64,000 nucleotides of DNA from NCBI RefSeq assembly GCF_004359215.1, contig NC_090616.1, forward strand, positions 20,643 through 84,642. Direction: 5' to 3'. Shown here in pieces: positions 31,339 to 43,132 of the stretch. Within the stretch, counting starts at the first letter, position 1. The number at the start of each line of letters is the position of its first letter. A model generated the notes under the pieces. That model did no database searches and was not told where the DNA came from. It worked only from the letters and a program-made list of their open reading frames with translations. The DNA is from Bremia lactucae. Taxonomy: Eukaryota > Oomycota > Peronosporomycetes > Peronosporales > Peronosporaceae. The position numbers were made by a program, and so were the translations under genes.

Positions 31339-33456
31339 ATGGCTAACACCATTTGTCCCACGTGCTCCTGCACTGAGATTGACGTGATTGATGTGAGCGG
31401 CGACTCCGTGTGTGTGAGCTGTGGCACTATTCTCGAGGAGAACAATATTGTATCGACTATCGAGTTTCAAGAGTCAGGAAATGGAGCGCACTCGGTCGCT
31501 GGGCAATTCGTGTCGGCCACCGCTACCAAAGCCTACGGAAATATTGGCACCAGCGGACGAAACTATGGCGACGAATCGCGTGCCAACACTTTGGCTAGTG
31601 GCAAGAAGAAGATTCGGCAGATTGCAGGCATGCTCCGCCTCGGCGATCACTACGTGGACTCAGCTTATCGCCTCTTTGCATTAGCAGTGCAACGCAATTT
31701 CACGCATGGCCGTAAGTCGCAAACGGTGATTGCCGCATGCCTTTACATTGTATGCAGGCGCGAGCGCTCACCGCATTTGCTCGTCGACTTTTCCGACAAG
31801 CTCCAGACTAATGTCTACGTCCTGGGTGGCGTGTTTCTTAAGTTTTGCAAGTTGTTGCAGATTCACTTGCCGCTCATCGATCCGTCGCTTTATATCCACC
31901 GCTTTGCCTCTCAGCTCAACTTTGCAGGCAAGACCCATAGCATTGCCACCACAGCGCTTCGTCTCGTCGCGACGATGAAGCGCGACTGGATTGAAACCGG
32001 TCGTCGACCTTCGGGTATTTGTGGTGCAGCATTGCTCATTGCGGCACGCTCACAATCAGTTCTTTGCAGTTTGCATGACGTCATGGATGTCGTGAATATT
32101 GGAGAACGCACATTAAGGCAGCGCCTGTACGAGTTTTCGCTTACGCCTACGGCACAACTGACGTATGATCAAGTGGGAAAGCTCGAGATGTCACGCGTGG
32201 AGTGTGACCCACCCTGTTTCCAACGACTACGTGAAGAGGAAGTCATGGAGACGCTGTTGCTAGAGTCGAAGAGTTTGCCATTGGAAAGAAGTCAAAAGCG
32301 GCTTACAAGAGCTAGAAAACACGCGAGCGACGAAGACAGTGACGCACTGACGAAGAGTATTTTGAAGACGAAAGCGCAGCGTTGTAAAGACGAAGAATTG
32401 TCTCGCATCATGAGCGGAGATGCGTATTACAAGAAAAAGCAGACTAAGGCTTTTCTTGGCAGCACTGATGCGCTTGTGGGCACCAAATCTGGCAGCAATG
32501 CAAACTCAGACGGCGAGGATGATGAAGAGGATATCGACTATGGATTCGACAATGCCAATGATCAGATTGTAAATCGTGCGAGTCGCTTGGCAGCCAAGGA
32601 AATTTTGCTTTGTGTGCGGCGAAAGTCGACTCGTTATATCATGCGAAAGCGCGAGGAGGCAGATTTCTACAAGATGATTGAGATGGATCTTACAATGGCA
32701 CTTGAAGACGAAACAGCAGCGCAAGCTACCGATAAATGCGAAAAGCATCGCGACGATGTGGTTAATGGTGAAACGGAGAACAGCACTAGCCCTACGATTT
32801 CAGCAGACGACGAACTTTTATCCTCATTAGTAAGAAGACGAAGGCCAGAAAGCGTTGGGAACAGTAGTGCCGAAAATGAATCGAGCATGGGATCAAAAAT
32901 GAGTGGCGATAATAACGATGAAGCGATGAAAGATACGAAACGTGATCAAAAAATGAAAGTGGTTGGAAATCACAGCAACTCGGAGAAAACTGCCAAGGAG
33001 GATGCTGCGGACACGCTTTCAGATCTTGATGATGACGAAATCAATTCGCTGCTGCTGACACGAGAGGAGGCTGAGAAGAAGAAAGTACTGTGGGAGAAGA
33101 TGAATGCGGATTTTATCGAACATCAGGTCGGTCTGGGCTGCCCGTGTCTCGATTAACGTCATGTCGCGTCTATTATTAACATTTGCTTGCTTATTTATAG
33201 GAGCAAAAACGACAATTAAGCTTGGCAGCACCTGATGCCCCGAAGAAGAGGAGAAGAAAGAAAACTGTTGACGTAAATGCTCCTCCTGCGGATACGGCGC
33301 AACACGCAATCTATGTAAGCTGCTCCCATGGTGCATGAGCCGTATCCGAGAAGGTTTTAACGCTAATGCTCTTATTTACAGAAATTAAAAAGCCGAAGGA
33401 TCAATTACGACGTGATCCATGAATTATTCGGCGAGGCAGCAAGAAACGGGTTTTAG
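31339..33456 (+). CDS. BRF1: TFIIIB subunit BRF1 (TFIIB-related factor)
   Basis: Predicted nuclear subunit of TFIIIB that brings RNA polymerase III to tRNA and 5S genes together with TBP and Bdp1. The zinc ribbon (C6, C9, C25, C28) is followed by two TFIIB-type cyclin repeats at about residues 85-165 and 180-270 (QTVIAACLYIVCRRERSPHL, RRPSGICGAALLIAARSQ). After an acidic, low-complexity middle comes the BRF1 homology segment (DDDEINSLLLTREEAEKKKV, MNADFIEHQ). Reading straight on gives a premature stop at 33156. GT-AG introns at 33127-33200 and 33315-33381 join exons 31339-33126, 33201-33314 and 33382-33456, for 658 residues, and restore the family's C-terminal KRRRRKKT and SRRINYDVI. The ATG context is good (GAGCCATGG). 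It is convergent with the cyclin gene 215 bp downstream. Confidence 0.93.
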
Positions 33457-33670
33457 AATACCAACATCTAATGAACATTTTAAGTTGCAAGGTTGGCAAC
33501 CTGTTAATAATATTTATGCGCTCATGAGCTGTCTGTATCCAGGCTCATGACATCGAGTACAGTGACTGCCGAATGAATGGAAAAAATTGCAATGGTTTTA
33601 TTACTTATTTAGAACTATCTGTTATCGGTCGAGCTACGTTTGTACAATATCTATATGAGTGGAAGTGGAA

Positions 33671-35863
33671 TCAGTGCAACAGCGCTTTCAGGTCCCTCAA
33701 TGGCAGCTGAGCAACTTCGCCATACTCTTTCGCGCTATATTTAGTTGTGACTGCAGCTAGCTCGCTTGGTTGAATCAAAACTGTCAATAGATCTCGTGTA
33801 CACGGAAGAATTGTGCTCACTTGGTAACCTGTGAGCTCGACGAAACGGGTATTCCATATACGACACGGTGTCTGGTTCTCGACATAGCAATACGCTGCTA
33901 CCAAGCATGCGCAAGCAATAACTGAGGGCTCGTATGTGGATCCATAGATGAAGTCGAGCAGCGAGCACTCGGCAAAGTAGCTGGCTAGTTGACTGATACG
34001 CTCTTTATCCTCATCAAAGTGCTCGAGGTAGAAGCACAGGAACGTGCTGACACTCGGCACTGCCAAATTAAAATCCAATTTATTAAGCAGGTTCATCTCA
34101 CAGTCCACCAGATCAGCTTTGACGTAAGACCGCTCGCAGATATACAATAAGTCTTCCATATCGCATGGGTAGATCTCCTCAAACTTGGACGCGATTAATA
34201 AAGCGGCGACGCCAACAAGTTGATAGCGCTGTGATTTCACGGGCACTTGCGCCACATATCGGTCCAAATAGTTTACCGCTAGAAAGAGGGTTTGTGCCTC
34301 GAGCTCAAAGCGCTGGTGCACTTCAACAAGCCAATCTACGAGAAGAGCGCGCATTTTTGAATGCACGCCTTGTTGCTTGGCAAAAATGTCTTCGGTAACG
34401 TGGTATCTATGTTCACGTGCGCGGAGGTTTTCGTAGATTGAGCTGGCGTACTCGTCGGTGGTTCCTGGCGAACAAACGCCAGACTCTTTCGTACACATGT
34501 CGAATGACTGGGACGGCGAGCCAACTGTGTGGCGAATCATGCATTCATCAACTCCGAGCTCGAAAAACTTGATCGCGACAGTCTCTCCTTTTTTGACCAC
34601 TTCAGAAAGCTCCTCTGTCTTCACTTTTGCCACCTTTTCGTCCATTGTGAACACTTTTGGCCCTTTCGTCTCGGCATCGGCTAACTTTTTCGGAGTTGAT
34701 TGATCTAAAAGTTTGATTTTATCTCCGAATGGGATATCTAAGCAAGTGCACGATGCCTCCCGTGCCTCATTTTCTGCGGGCACTATCAAACTCTCCGACA
34801 GCAGTTTATGACCAGTCGCGCTGTCTATGTATTCGACAATCGCCTCGCGACTTTCGACCTCCACATTGAGTTGCGCCTCTTTAAAGCTAATGGTGACGTT
34901 AATTATTTTAGCTTCAGCTGCCACCTCATCACTCGCGTGTTCCTCAGCAGCAGTTGAGCGAGGTAGTGAACCATGCCCACTGAAGCTGTTGTCGACAACA
35001 ACAGTTAGACAATCCTCCTCCTCGAGCATGCTGCTGCCATCGTCTGCTTCATTTTCGCTTCTGGAATTTGTTTCCACGAGCACGGACGAGCTCAAAAACA
35101 AAGCTGAATTTGTCTCCTTGGAAGCTGCCGTGGAAGTTTCTAAAAGCTCCTCTTTGATGAAATAACTGCTTTCGGTCGGTTCTGAAGCCTCAGTTATCTC
35201 AATGGATTCCTCCATTTCCGCCTTCCAATCGAATGGCACCGTGGAGGTACTAGTTCGGCGATTGCGTGTTAGCAGCTCGTCCTCTTCGTCGTCTACAGTG
35301 CTGTAACCGCCCAGCGAGTCGTAAATTTCGCCTTGTTTTAGCTGTGCTTCGATCTTAGGTTCTACCTTTGTCGAAAGCTGCGGCATGGCAGTGTTTGCCA
35401 AGACTTCCTCGACGATTTGTCCACTACCACTGCCCATGCAGACATATTCAGGACTCGAGGGCTTCAATAGATCCCAACGTCTTTCATAAATGTCTTTCAT
35501 TGCGACGCTGATGCAATTCTTAGCTTCGTCATTCTCAGTAGAACGAGCCCTGGTCTCGCCGCTGATCTTCAAAGTCCCTTTCAATTGTTTGTCACCACTG
35601 GACAAGGAGGAAGTTCTGCTGGTACTGGACTCTGGCTCGTCGTCGGTGTGTTCACCGATCATTGTCGGAGATAGCGCATGGCGCTGCTTGCGCTGCCCGC
35701 GCCGGGCCTCTCGCAAAGCCCGGCGTGCCGCTTTGCGCTGCTGCTTTGCGCGCTTTTTCTCAAGCCGCTGCTGAACGCGACGCTCATGACCTTTCGTATC
35801 GAGCGCACCACGCAGCTTCTGCCAGCGCGAATGGACCAAAGCAGTGATTTCTGTGAAAACCAT
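33671..35863 (-). CDS. Mitotic A/B-type cyclin with long N-terminal extension
   Basis: A single exon of 730 residues. The cyclin N box lies at about residues 474-602, with SKMRALLVDWLVEVHQRF as the CDK-binding hallmark and ASKFEEIYPCDMEDLLYI. The C box follows at about 604-725. This would bind and activate a mitotic CDK. The first 465 residues are unusual: a basic, arginine-rich start (residues ~20-60, RRALREARRG), then mostly acidic and serine-rich sequence. Minimal RxxL motifs occur (RRAL, RHAL, RWDL), but no full RxxLGxIxN destruction box or KEN box was seen, so degradation control is unclear. TCATTTC at 35893-35887, 24 bp before the ATG, fits the oomycete Inr. A-type and B-type cannot be separated with certainty. 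Confidence 0.9.
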   Translation of the reverse strand: MVFTEITALVHSRWQKLRGALDTKGHERRVQQRLEKKRAKQQRKAARRALREARRGQRKQRHALSPTMIGEHTDDEPESSTSRTSSLSSGDKQLKGTLKISGETRARSTENDEAKNCISVAMKDIYERRWDLLKPSSPEYVCMGSGSGQIVEEVLANTAMPQLSTKVEPKIEAQLKQGEIYDSLGGYSTVDDEEDELLTRNRRTSTSTVPFDWKAEMEESIEITEASEPTESSYFIKEELLETSTAASKETNSALFLSSSVLVETNSRSENEADDGSSMLEEEDCLTVVVDNSFSGHGSLPRSTAAEEHASDEVAAEAKIINVTISFKEAQLNVEVESREAIVEYIDSATGHKLLSESLIVPAENEAREASCTCLDIPFGDKIKLLDQSTPKKLADAETKGPKVFTMDEKVAKVKTEELSEVVKKGETVAIKFFELGVDECMIRHTVGSPSQSFDMCTKESGVCSPGTTDEYASSIYENLRAREHRYHVTEDIFAKQQGVHSKMRALLVDWLVEVHQRFELEAQTLFLAVNYLDRYVAQVPVKSQRYQLVGVAALLIASKFEEIYPCDMEDLLYICERSYVKADLVDCEMNLLNKLDFNLAVPSVSTFLCFYLEHFDEDKERISQLASYFAECSLLDFIYGSTYEPSVIACACLVAAYCYVENQTPCRIWNTRFVELTGYQVSTILPCTRDLLTVLIQPSELAAVTTKYSAKEYGEVAQLPLRDLKALLH

Positions 35864-37914
35864 TGGCGTTCTCAGACTCGTATTAAGAAATGAGTTGTCT
35901 TAACGAGAAGTTTCGTGCATTTTAACTTAGTCCGTTAGCAAGTGAGCTTGGCGTCGACGCTGCAGTTTCCAAGCAAATGCTAGGGAAGACTGGATCATCT
36001 ATGCTCGTGGGACAACTTTCTTTGCTAAGTCGTAAGCGACAGTAGGACTCTTATTTTCGCTTCGATACAGTACCAACACATTGGTTGCGATTAAAATAAT
36101 GCCCTATTCTAAAAGTGAATGATCGTGTTCGTTTAAAGTTTTGGGGACATGTGCCACATGTCTTCCGACGAGCATACGCTGATGCCGCAGGATCTGCGAG
36201 ACGGCCACACCATACAACTAAGGATAAAATTTAAAGCGCGTCAATGAATCTACTTTGTACAATTTGATAATTTCTAAAAGCGTTTGGACGCATAAATATG
36301 CTCACGAAAGAAATTTGTCAGGCTCCAAAATTAACTCGGCAAAATGCAACTGTTTGTGTCAGAATACGAGTCTTAATGGAGTCAAAAAGAGCTCAGGAAA
36401 AAGCAACGAACTCATTCCCCTGAAGCGAAAGGGCATAAAAAACGACAGCGGAAAGTCACGTACGAGACTATAGAGTCCTGCTTTAGCAAATATACGAAGT
36501 GATATCTATAACTATAGATCGCATGAATATAGAAAGAGCTATCTTCTTTTGTCGTCGTTGTCTCTCGAAACCAACTCCTTCGACTAGATCAATGAGCTTA
36601 CGGTCGCCGCAACAAGCGCTACTGCCTTACCAATGACCTTTCGACGTCTGAAACCATTAACAATAGCGATTAAATCATAGTAACCGCTCATTATGTTGCG
36701 AAAGCGCTTGCATTTTGCGGTCGAGGCAAAGAATGTTGGTCCGGTGACAACAAAAATCTCTTAAACAAGCCTAATAATTTCATAAAAACAAGTAAATCGC
36801 CGTACCTATAATGTGCACCTTTCACGAAGCATCTTAATCAATGAGCACTTCATACATGCGGATTCCAAGAACGCGTGAACATTAGGCTCGTCTCTTGCGC
36901 AAGTGCCATTAAATTGGGTGTGCGCGGCTGCTGGCTACCGTAATCTGGTGCCTAGAACTTTAAAAACATATCAGCGAGGCTAAAGCAAATATCGACGGCT
37001 TGTACAAAGAAACGACGCGTTTTGCACATGCTAATACTTACAAAATGATAATACTGACCAATAAATGTCAACAAACGCACCTGAAAGCGTGGTCAAGTTA
37101 CTACGTTTTTATGCATCCGGCGACACAACGGCTGGTAGACGCCCATAGCGTGAGAGACAATTGAGCCCAACGCTTGCCAAGTGTCTCCACTGTTAGTGTC
37201 ACAGGTGACGACGACCATGGTCTGGTAGACGAGGATCCTTCTCAGACTTTATAAGCCGAGGGGCTACTGAAGAGTACACCGCTTCTGAATAAGTGGAATT
37301 TGCTCGCTTCTAGCGAGGAATCAGACGGTGCAGTATGGTGAGGTGCACTAGAGACAATAATGGAAGCATTGGTATCCTCAATTCGAAGGCATTTGCTGCG
37401 AAAATAAGCGATAGTGCGCCGATTATGCATGGATATAGTAGAAGAATTGAAGAACCCCAGAGAAGTATTGATTGATGCAGCTACGATTCATCTGGTGTCA
37501 TCATTGAGGCAGGCCTCAGCTCGTGCATGCGTAGCTTAAATCGAGCTCGGTTTAAAGTAAATCTGTCAAAAATGGTCCAGCAAACAAAATTGCTCAGCTG
37601 CTTTCATAGCGAAGTGAGTTGAATGGTTCAAATAAAGTCGTTGACAAGCCCTGTATTTAGCCGCGTACGCTAGGAGATAAAAGGCTCGAGTCACAGCGAA
37701 ATGCTGCGTTTTAAGAAAGCATAGCACCTTCAGCGTAGCTGCGTTTCAACTTTGGGGACGAAATTGAGGAGCAGCAGCTATGTCGCTTTCATAAAAATAA
37801 TTGCGTGTCTAAAAATCCATTTGTAGGAATTTAAACTGAGAAAATAGGATGTTTCGTTGAAGTGCTTTGCTAAATGACCACTACATTTGCACTTCAATCT
37901 CTAGTGTAAATGGG
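35864..37914. other. Gene-free interval upstream of the cyclin
   Basis: About 2 kb without a recognisable gene or element. Open frames are at most about 70 codons and have no known motif. The first 50 bp next to the cyclin hold the candidate Inr described there. Confidence 0.5.
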
Positions 37915-38459
37915 TGTAACGTGTAAGAGTAATAGTAAATATTATTTCCTATTAACGAAAATAAATAAAGGTGCAAGATTATTATTTTTATTAACTTTGA
38001 CTTAAATAGTTCCAATAATACCAAATTTGGTAGTATTGATGCAATAAGACATTAGCTCTATTGACTGGCTGATTTAAGTTTAAATCAGTATCTAAAAGGT
38101 GGAGAATATTTGGAGAATATTACTTTACATGGTAATATTCTAAAAGCTTATCCATTGGTAGATATAGACCATTATATCAACTTTCTCCGCGGTCCAGCCG
38201 GCGCTGGACGCACGCAAAGAGAAAGACAGATACGACTTTATTACATGTTTTGTATTAGTTTTTATTAAATTGGTATTAAGTAGATAGAACAGAAGAACGT
38301 AATTACATTAATACAGTTCTTGATTAACCCTGTCGAAAGCAAGCGTTTTAAAGAGAGTACGTACTAGGGTAGGTGAAGTGACGTGAGGCACCACTCGCAC
38401 TGAGGCAGTGCGAAATGGACTTGTGCTGAAGCAGTACAAGTGAGGAGTGCCCCGTTTTA
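37915..38459 (+). repeat. Solo D/E LTR (545 bp), longest form
   Basis: It starts TGTAACGTGTAAGAG and ends GGAGTGCCCCGTTTT. Its first half matches the E-type LTR (AATACCAAATTTGGTAGTAT), and its second half matches the D-type (AATATTTGGAGAATATTAC, CCGCGGTCCAGCC, GCACTGAGGCAGTGC). It therefore links the two forms as one family. No internal element sequence flanks it. Confidence 0.75.
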
Positions 38460-38842
38460 TCTTGCGTAAGCATCTGCCTTTGCAGCTTTGCTTTATTCTC
38501 ATTTTCTCTCAAACCCCATGCTTTCTTTAGCGCAATCTTCTTATCGACTTATCGAGAGCCCCTGTTGCAATAATTGACCTTACGAATACCAATTAATCTC
38601 ATTATTATTGCTAATTGCTTCAGATTATTTTGAGAGACTTCGACAACAATACTCGCCAACGAATCCTCTTAACTACTGCCTTTTTTTAGTAACAATACCT
38701 AGAGCCACATTGGTCGAATTCTCGACAGAAATAGGCTAGTTGAGAGGTTTGAAAAGCTCATGCTGACAACATCGTTGCGAGCTCAGCTATCACAGCGACG
38801 TACTTGTCAATTTTATCTTAATAGCAAGTTTAGTACTTCCAT
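38460..38842. other. Unassigned spacer between LTRs
   Basis: No ORF and no similarity to the recognised elements. Confidence 0.4.
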
Positions 38843-39307
38843 TGTAATGGGGCACACATTGGTTGGAGAACCGTTGTTGTGATACATTTACTTTATGGGT
38901 ACAATACCCTTTTAAAATTAGTTTACTTAATTCCCATTTACTATGGGTAACAAATGTGGTCGCCGCCTGATATAAATCTGGCGTCCAAAATCTATTCTAA
39001 ATAGCTATGGTAAGGTTTTTAGATTTAAATAATTAAATAAAGTGCAGTTCCTCTTTTGACGTTAAGTGCCTTTCTAAGGCTTGCGCGTTGATCTGTAAGA
39101 GATAGAAGCCTTTCTAAGGTATACCGTCTTGGGCACTAGTTGCCACTTGGTTCTACGAACCCCTGAATCCCTTAAACTAGGATTTCTTAAGCTTTAATAG
39201 CTTGTACGACTCCCTGAGTTAATAGACCCATTAGTTCAATAATACTAAGTGACTTTCTGAGTCTGAAAGTCTTCCTCTGACTTTAAGAGCGAGGTAGCTC
39301 CGCTACA
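38843..39307 (+). repeat. Family B 5' LTR (465 bp), copy 2
   Basis: It starts TGTAATGGGGCACACATTGG and ends GAGGTAGCTCCGCTACA. It is the reference full-length LTR for the family. Confidence 0.85.
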
Positions 39308-39309
39308 CC

Positions 39310-39330
39310 TGGTAGCACTCGTAGTCAATC
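39310..39330 (+). promoter_or_regulatory. Family B primer-binding site
   Basis: TGGTAGCACTCGTAGTCAAT starts two bases after the LTR. TGG at the start pairs with a tRNA CCA end. The donor tRNA was not identified. Confidence 0.6.
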
Positions 39331-39367
39331 TACGCCTGAGTCTTTACAAGACTAAGCCCTCACGAAA

Positions 39368-40540
39368 ATGGAAGAGGTTCTAGAATTGTGATAAGCCAAC
39401 GCGCCGCTTATGACAAGCTAAAAACCTTATAGGGCTTGAACACGTGGAATTTATTATCTTCAAGGGACCAGAGGTCCTGCATGCAAGTCTTGAAGCCTTC
39501 ATGCGATACGAAGCCTCCCTGATCGGTCAGGTACAGGACCACATAGCGGCATCTATGCCAACCCGGTTCATCACTGTACCTGACTCAGAGCCGCGGGCTC
39601 GCCCTCTAGCTGTAAATGCAGAGACATTTGAGGGAAAGAGGGAGAAAATCTCCCTTTTTGGATTAAGCAGATGGAAATGTCCATTGATTTCGCCTTGTTC
39701 TAAACAGAAGGTAAACGGTGGCTATGGCCATTTCCAAACTTGGAGGTAGTGCCATGGAGTGGGCACTATCGCGCAGCACGTCTATAAACGACGCTTTTCC
39801 CTCATAGGATTCGCTGAAACAGCAAATAACCAGCATGTTTGCACCGCCTGATCAGGCTTTTCGCATGCGAGCACGGCACCTAGCGACTCGACAGGGTAAA
39901 AGAACTCTAGGGGACTTTGTCCAGGAGTTGAGAACTCTCATTGCATCTATGCATCAAGACCCGGCGCAAGAAGCAATTGTAGTAACCATCTTTATGAAGG
40001 GTCTCAATGAGGGCGTTGCCCGGACAGAAATTTCCGATCTCATCCTGCTTCTTTCGAAGAGGAAGTTACCATAGCACCGAGTTCGACTATAAGTATGCTC
40101 GCATTAGCACGCCTGTTTAACGAAAGGGCTCTTCGAGCACATGGGTTCCGTCTAATAGAGAGAAACCCATGGATTTAAGCCACGTTGAGGAAGGAGAAGA
40201 GGCTCTTCAAGCTGTGGAACAGCATAATACCATTCGTTGATGATATATGTGCGGAAGCACGAATTTACGTCCGGCCTGCCCCCTACGAAATTCGCGTAAA
40301 GCTCGAAAGAGCTCCAACTCCGACCTACATCAGAGATCTGGTACGGTGCGGGAAAACGTCGATACCCAGTAGGTGCGGGGCGCTCAACTGGGGAAGACTA
40401 GGCTCTGTTGAACCTCTAGGAGGTGAGAATAAACAGAACCTAGCCCCGATTAGCTTGGTGCTTAATGGCACGGCGCGAGAGTACAAGCCTAGCTTACTAG
40501 TCGCTCAAGCGACTGTAAAGGGCTTTGATAAGCCGTGGTC
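39368..40540 (+). pseudogene. Family B gag (copy 2)
   Basis: It starts ATGGAAGAGG as in copy 3. Open pieces encode EVLHASLEAFMRYEASLIGQ, VNAETFEGKRE, and QAFRMRARHLATRQGKRTLG with DFVQELRTLIASMHQDPAQE, a Ty3/gypsy capsid. The zinc-knuckle region near 40250 keeps ICAEA but is shifted in frame. Three or more frameshifts are seen. Confidence 0.75.
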
Positions 40541-41680
40541 AATTTTGAAGTGACTCAGGAGCGTCTTGCAATTATGCTCGACGCCTTTCCCTTAAAGGAA
40601 GTCAACAATACGTTGAGGCGCTTAAAGCGCATGAAGGTGATACAATCACTGTTCGCTTAGCGACTGGGACTCGTGTCACTTTCCAAAAGTTCCATTGAAC
40701 TTAGGTATAAAGTTTCTGGACTTTGACAGTATGGAACGCTGTTTTGTCCTTGATTTGGATTCGAGATATGATCTCATCCTTGGTATGGCTTGGTTAGAAC
40801 ACCTTGAGCCATGGATCGATTGGCGGTCTAAGACCTTAGGCGTCGCGCGCAATGTTCCTAGCAAAGTTTTGGAGAGTCATGAACCCACCTTTGCTAGGCA
40901 ACTAAAGAGCTATTGGCGCGGATCATTGAATGAGTCTATCAGTGTTTTAGGCATTGGAATGTCTGCGTTAATAAACTCTAATATTAAAAACGTTAATTCT
41001 GAGCCCGACTCAGCAGAAATAAGTGGAACGGCACGTACTCCGTCGAGTGACACTCGTTGTAATAACGATTCACTGAATGCTGAAAGCATTATTGGCCTAA
41101 GGCCGAATCATCAATGGTGCAATATCCCTGAGATACGTGAAGTGGCACGTCTAAGTCCACCGAGTATGGTCGGCCGAGGTGGCATCATACTGAGTGTCAG
41201 TAGTGAAACTGTTGGCGGTTCGCCAGGACCTCAAGGGTGCAATATCCCTGAGATACGTGGAGTGGCACGAACTAAGTCCACCGAGTGTGGTTGGCCGAGG
41301 AGGCATGTCCATAGTGACACTATTGGCGGTTCGCCGGGGCATTTGGGTCAAACCCTTCCAATGCACGTGAAGCGACACGTAAACGTTCGCTGGATAAAAA
41401 GTTGAGTTACCTAGCTCCTTGTCATGTCAAATTAGACACCATGTCTTGTATAGAACCAATACAGGCTTGAAATTTAGGGACGTGAATGTCCCGGCCTCTA
41501 AGAGGCGTATTGTCGCCACTCCAAGACAGGATGGACACGAAGCGTGTATACCCTCACAAAGTGATACGAGTGAGCAATTACACACGCTTGTAAATGGTGT
41601 AACCGGTAACATTGAGGGGGGAGTTAGCCTTGCGGTAATCCCTTCGTTACATGCTCTTTTAGAGATAGACGAAATGTCTA
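40541..41680 (+). pseudogene. Family B retropepsin and repeat linker (copy 2)
   Basis: The active-site region (CTCAGGAGCG, coding SGAS) precedes a 236-codon open frame (40695-41405). That frame encodes LDSRYDLILGMAWLEHLEPW, the protease C-terminal part, and then the linker with the 40-residue repeats. A second frame (41419-41928) carries [19 protein letters not shown]. From about 41000 onward the sequence is practically identical to copy 3. Confidence 0.75.
41116..41355 (+). repeat. 120-bp tandem repeat in family B linker (copy 2)
   Basis: The units begin with GGTGCAATATCCCTGAG at 41116 and 41236. The second is shortened near its end (GGAGGCATGTCC). Same repeat as at 10357 and 57397. Confidence 0.8.
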
Positions 41681-43132
41681 TTGATGAGTGCGGCCAAGCC
41701 TTAAAGGCTGGAGACTACCATCTGTTTTACCTCCGGTTAGAGGTGTTCGTCATGAAATTGACTTGGTTCCGGGAACCAAATACTGTGTCACAAGACAATG
41801 GCCTTTACCAAGGGAGCAGTGTGACGTCATTGACGATTTCTTCCGTGTCAGCACGAGGCTGGAATTGTACGAGAGAGCAAATCTCCCCATTCGCTACCGA
41901 CATTTTGTGTCAAAAAGCCAAATGGTAAATGACGCATTATACATGCTTATAATAAGCTTAATGCCGTCACTATACCAGCACAAACCCCTAGAAAGGATAT
42001 TCTTCAGAACAATATGGTGTGATATACAATGTAAAGTGCATTGGACTTAGTCGATGGTTACTTCCAATTGCTCATGCGAGCTAGCGATATCGCGCTTACA
42101 GCGGTTAGCACTCCAAGCGGCATGTTATGGGAGTGGCTGGTTATGCATCAAGGTCTTTCCAACGTTCCGGCAACATTTAATCGTCTAGTGACGCAACTGT
42201 TCCGCCCTCATCGAGGTTATGCACAGACTTATTTTGATGAAATTTTTGTCCATAGTCGTGCGGAGCAGGGTCGGTCGGATATGGACAACCATTTCGACCA
42301 TTTGCGAGCAGTGCTCGAGCGTATGCGCAGAAATGAATTGTATGCCAATGCATCCAAATGCATTTTTGACACAGAAGAAATTCCTTTCTTAGGGTGCTTC
42401 TTTACGAAGTGAGGCCTAAGAGCGGATCCCGCTAAGGTAAAAGCCATAGTAGATTGGCCGGTTCCTAGAAACCAAAAGGATTTGCGTAAGTGGTTGGGTC
42501 TCGCCAATTATTTACACAAATATAGCGAACATTACGCTAATATGGCTAGGCTATTATCTAATCTCCTTAAAAAGGATACAGAATGGTGCTGGACTAGCAC
42601 CGAATATAATGCTTTTCGAGCATTTAAGGATAGTCTTATCCATGCCCCGATTCTGGCACTGCCAAACCCAAATTGGCGTTTCAGTGTCGTCTGTGACGCA
42701 TCAGATTTTGCTATTGGCAGTGCTCTGTTACAAACAGATGTTGATGGGCATGAACGTGTTATTGCGTTCGAGTCTAGACAGCTTAAAGCTGCGGAAAAGA
42801 ACTACCCAATTCATGACAAAGATTTACTTGCTATGAAGTATGCTTTCGTCAAATTCAGAGTTCATCTGCTCGGCTCTAAGCCGTTTGTGATGGTACAGAT
42901 CACGCGTCATTACACACGGCGACTAAGTCGCCCCATCTCACAGAGAATGGCCCGATGGCTATCCTTTTTCGCGGAATACAACTTCGAGGTGAAGTATAAG
43001 CCCGGCAAGCAGAATGCTTTGGCCGATGCGTTGTCACGCAGGCCGGTTTATGAGCTCTCTCATTTAATGACTATAATATCGCCTATTCCTGAATTATCCG
43101 TTCGGCTTACACCCAGGATGAGCAGCGTGTAG
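41681..43132 (+). pseudogene. Family B reverse transcriptase and RNase H (copy 2)
   Basis: It encodes [15 protein letters not shown] and [17 protein letters not shown] break at about 42040 lacks the segment before MDLVDGYFQLLMRASDIALT. Then come PSGMLWEWLVMHQGLS, YFDEIFVHS (the second catalytic Asp of YFDD is Glu), a stop after LGCFFTK at 42410, WLGLANYLHKYSEHYAN, and RNase H VCDASDFAIGS, KDLLAMKYAFVK, KPGKQNALADALSRRP. The TDHASLR motif is garbled. The element is dead. Confidence 0.85.

Noticed and set aside
31339..33156. BRF1 ending at the stop at 33156
   Set aside because: Two short introns extend it to 33456 and recover the C-terminal segment typical of the family.
34165..35847. Several plus-strand ORFs of 60-112 codons inside the cyclin gene
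   Set aside because: They are shadows of the minus-strand cyclin frame.
36149..36247. 33-codon ORF (MCHMSSDEHTLMPQDL...) as a small gene or exon
   Set aside because: Too short, no partner exon with clear splice sites, no motif recognised.
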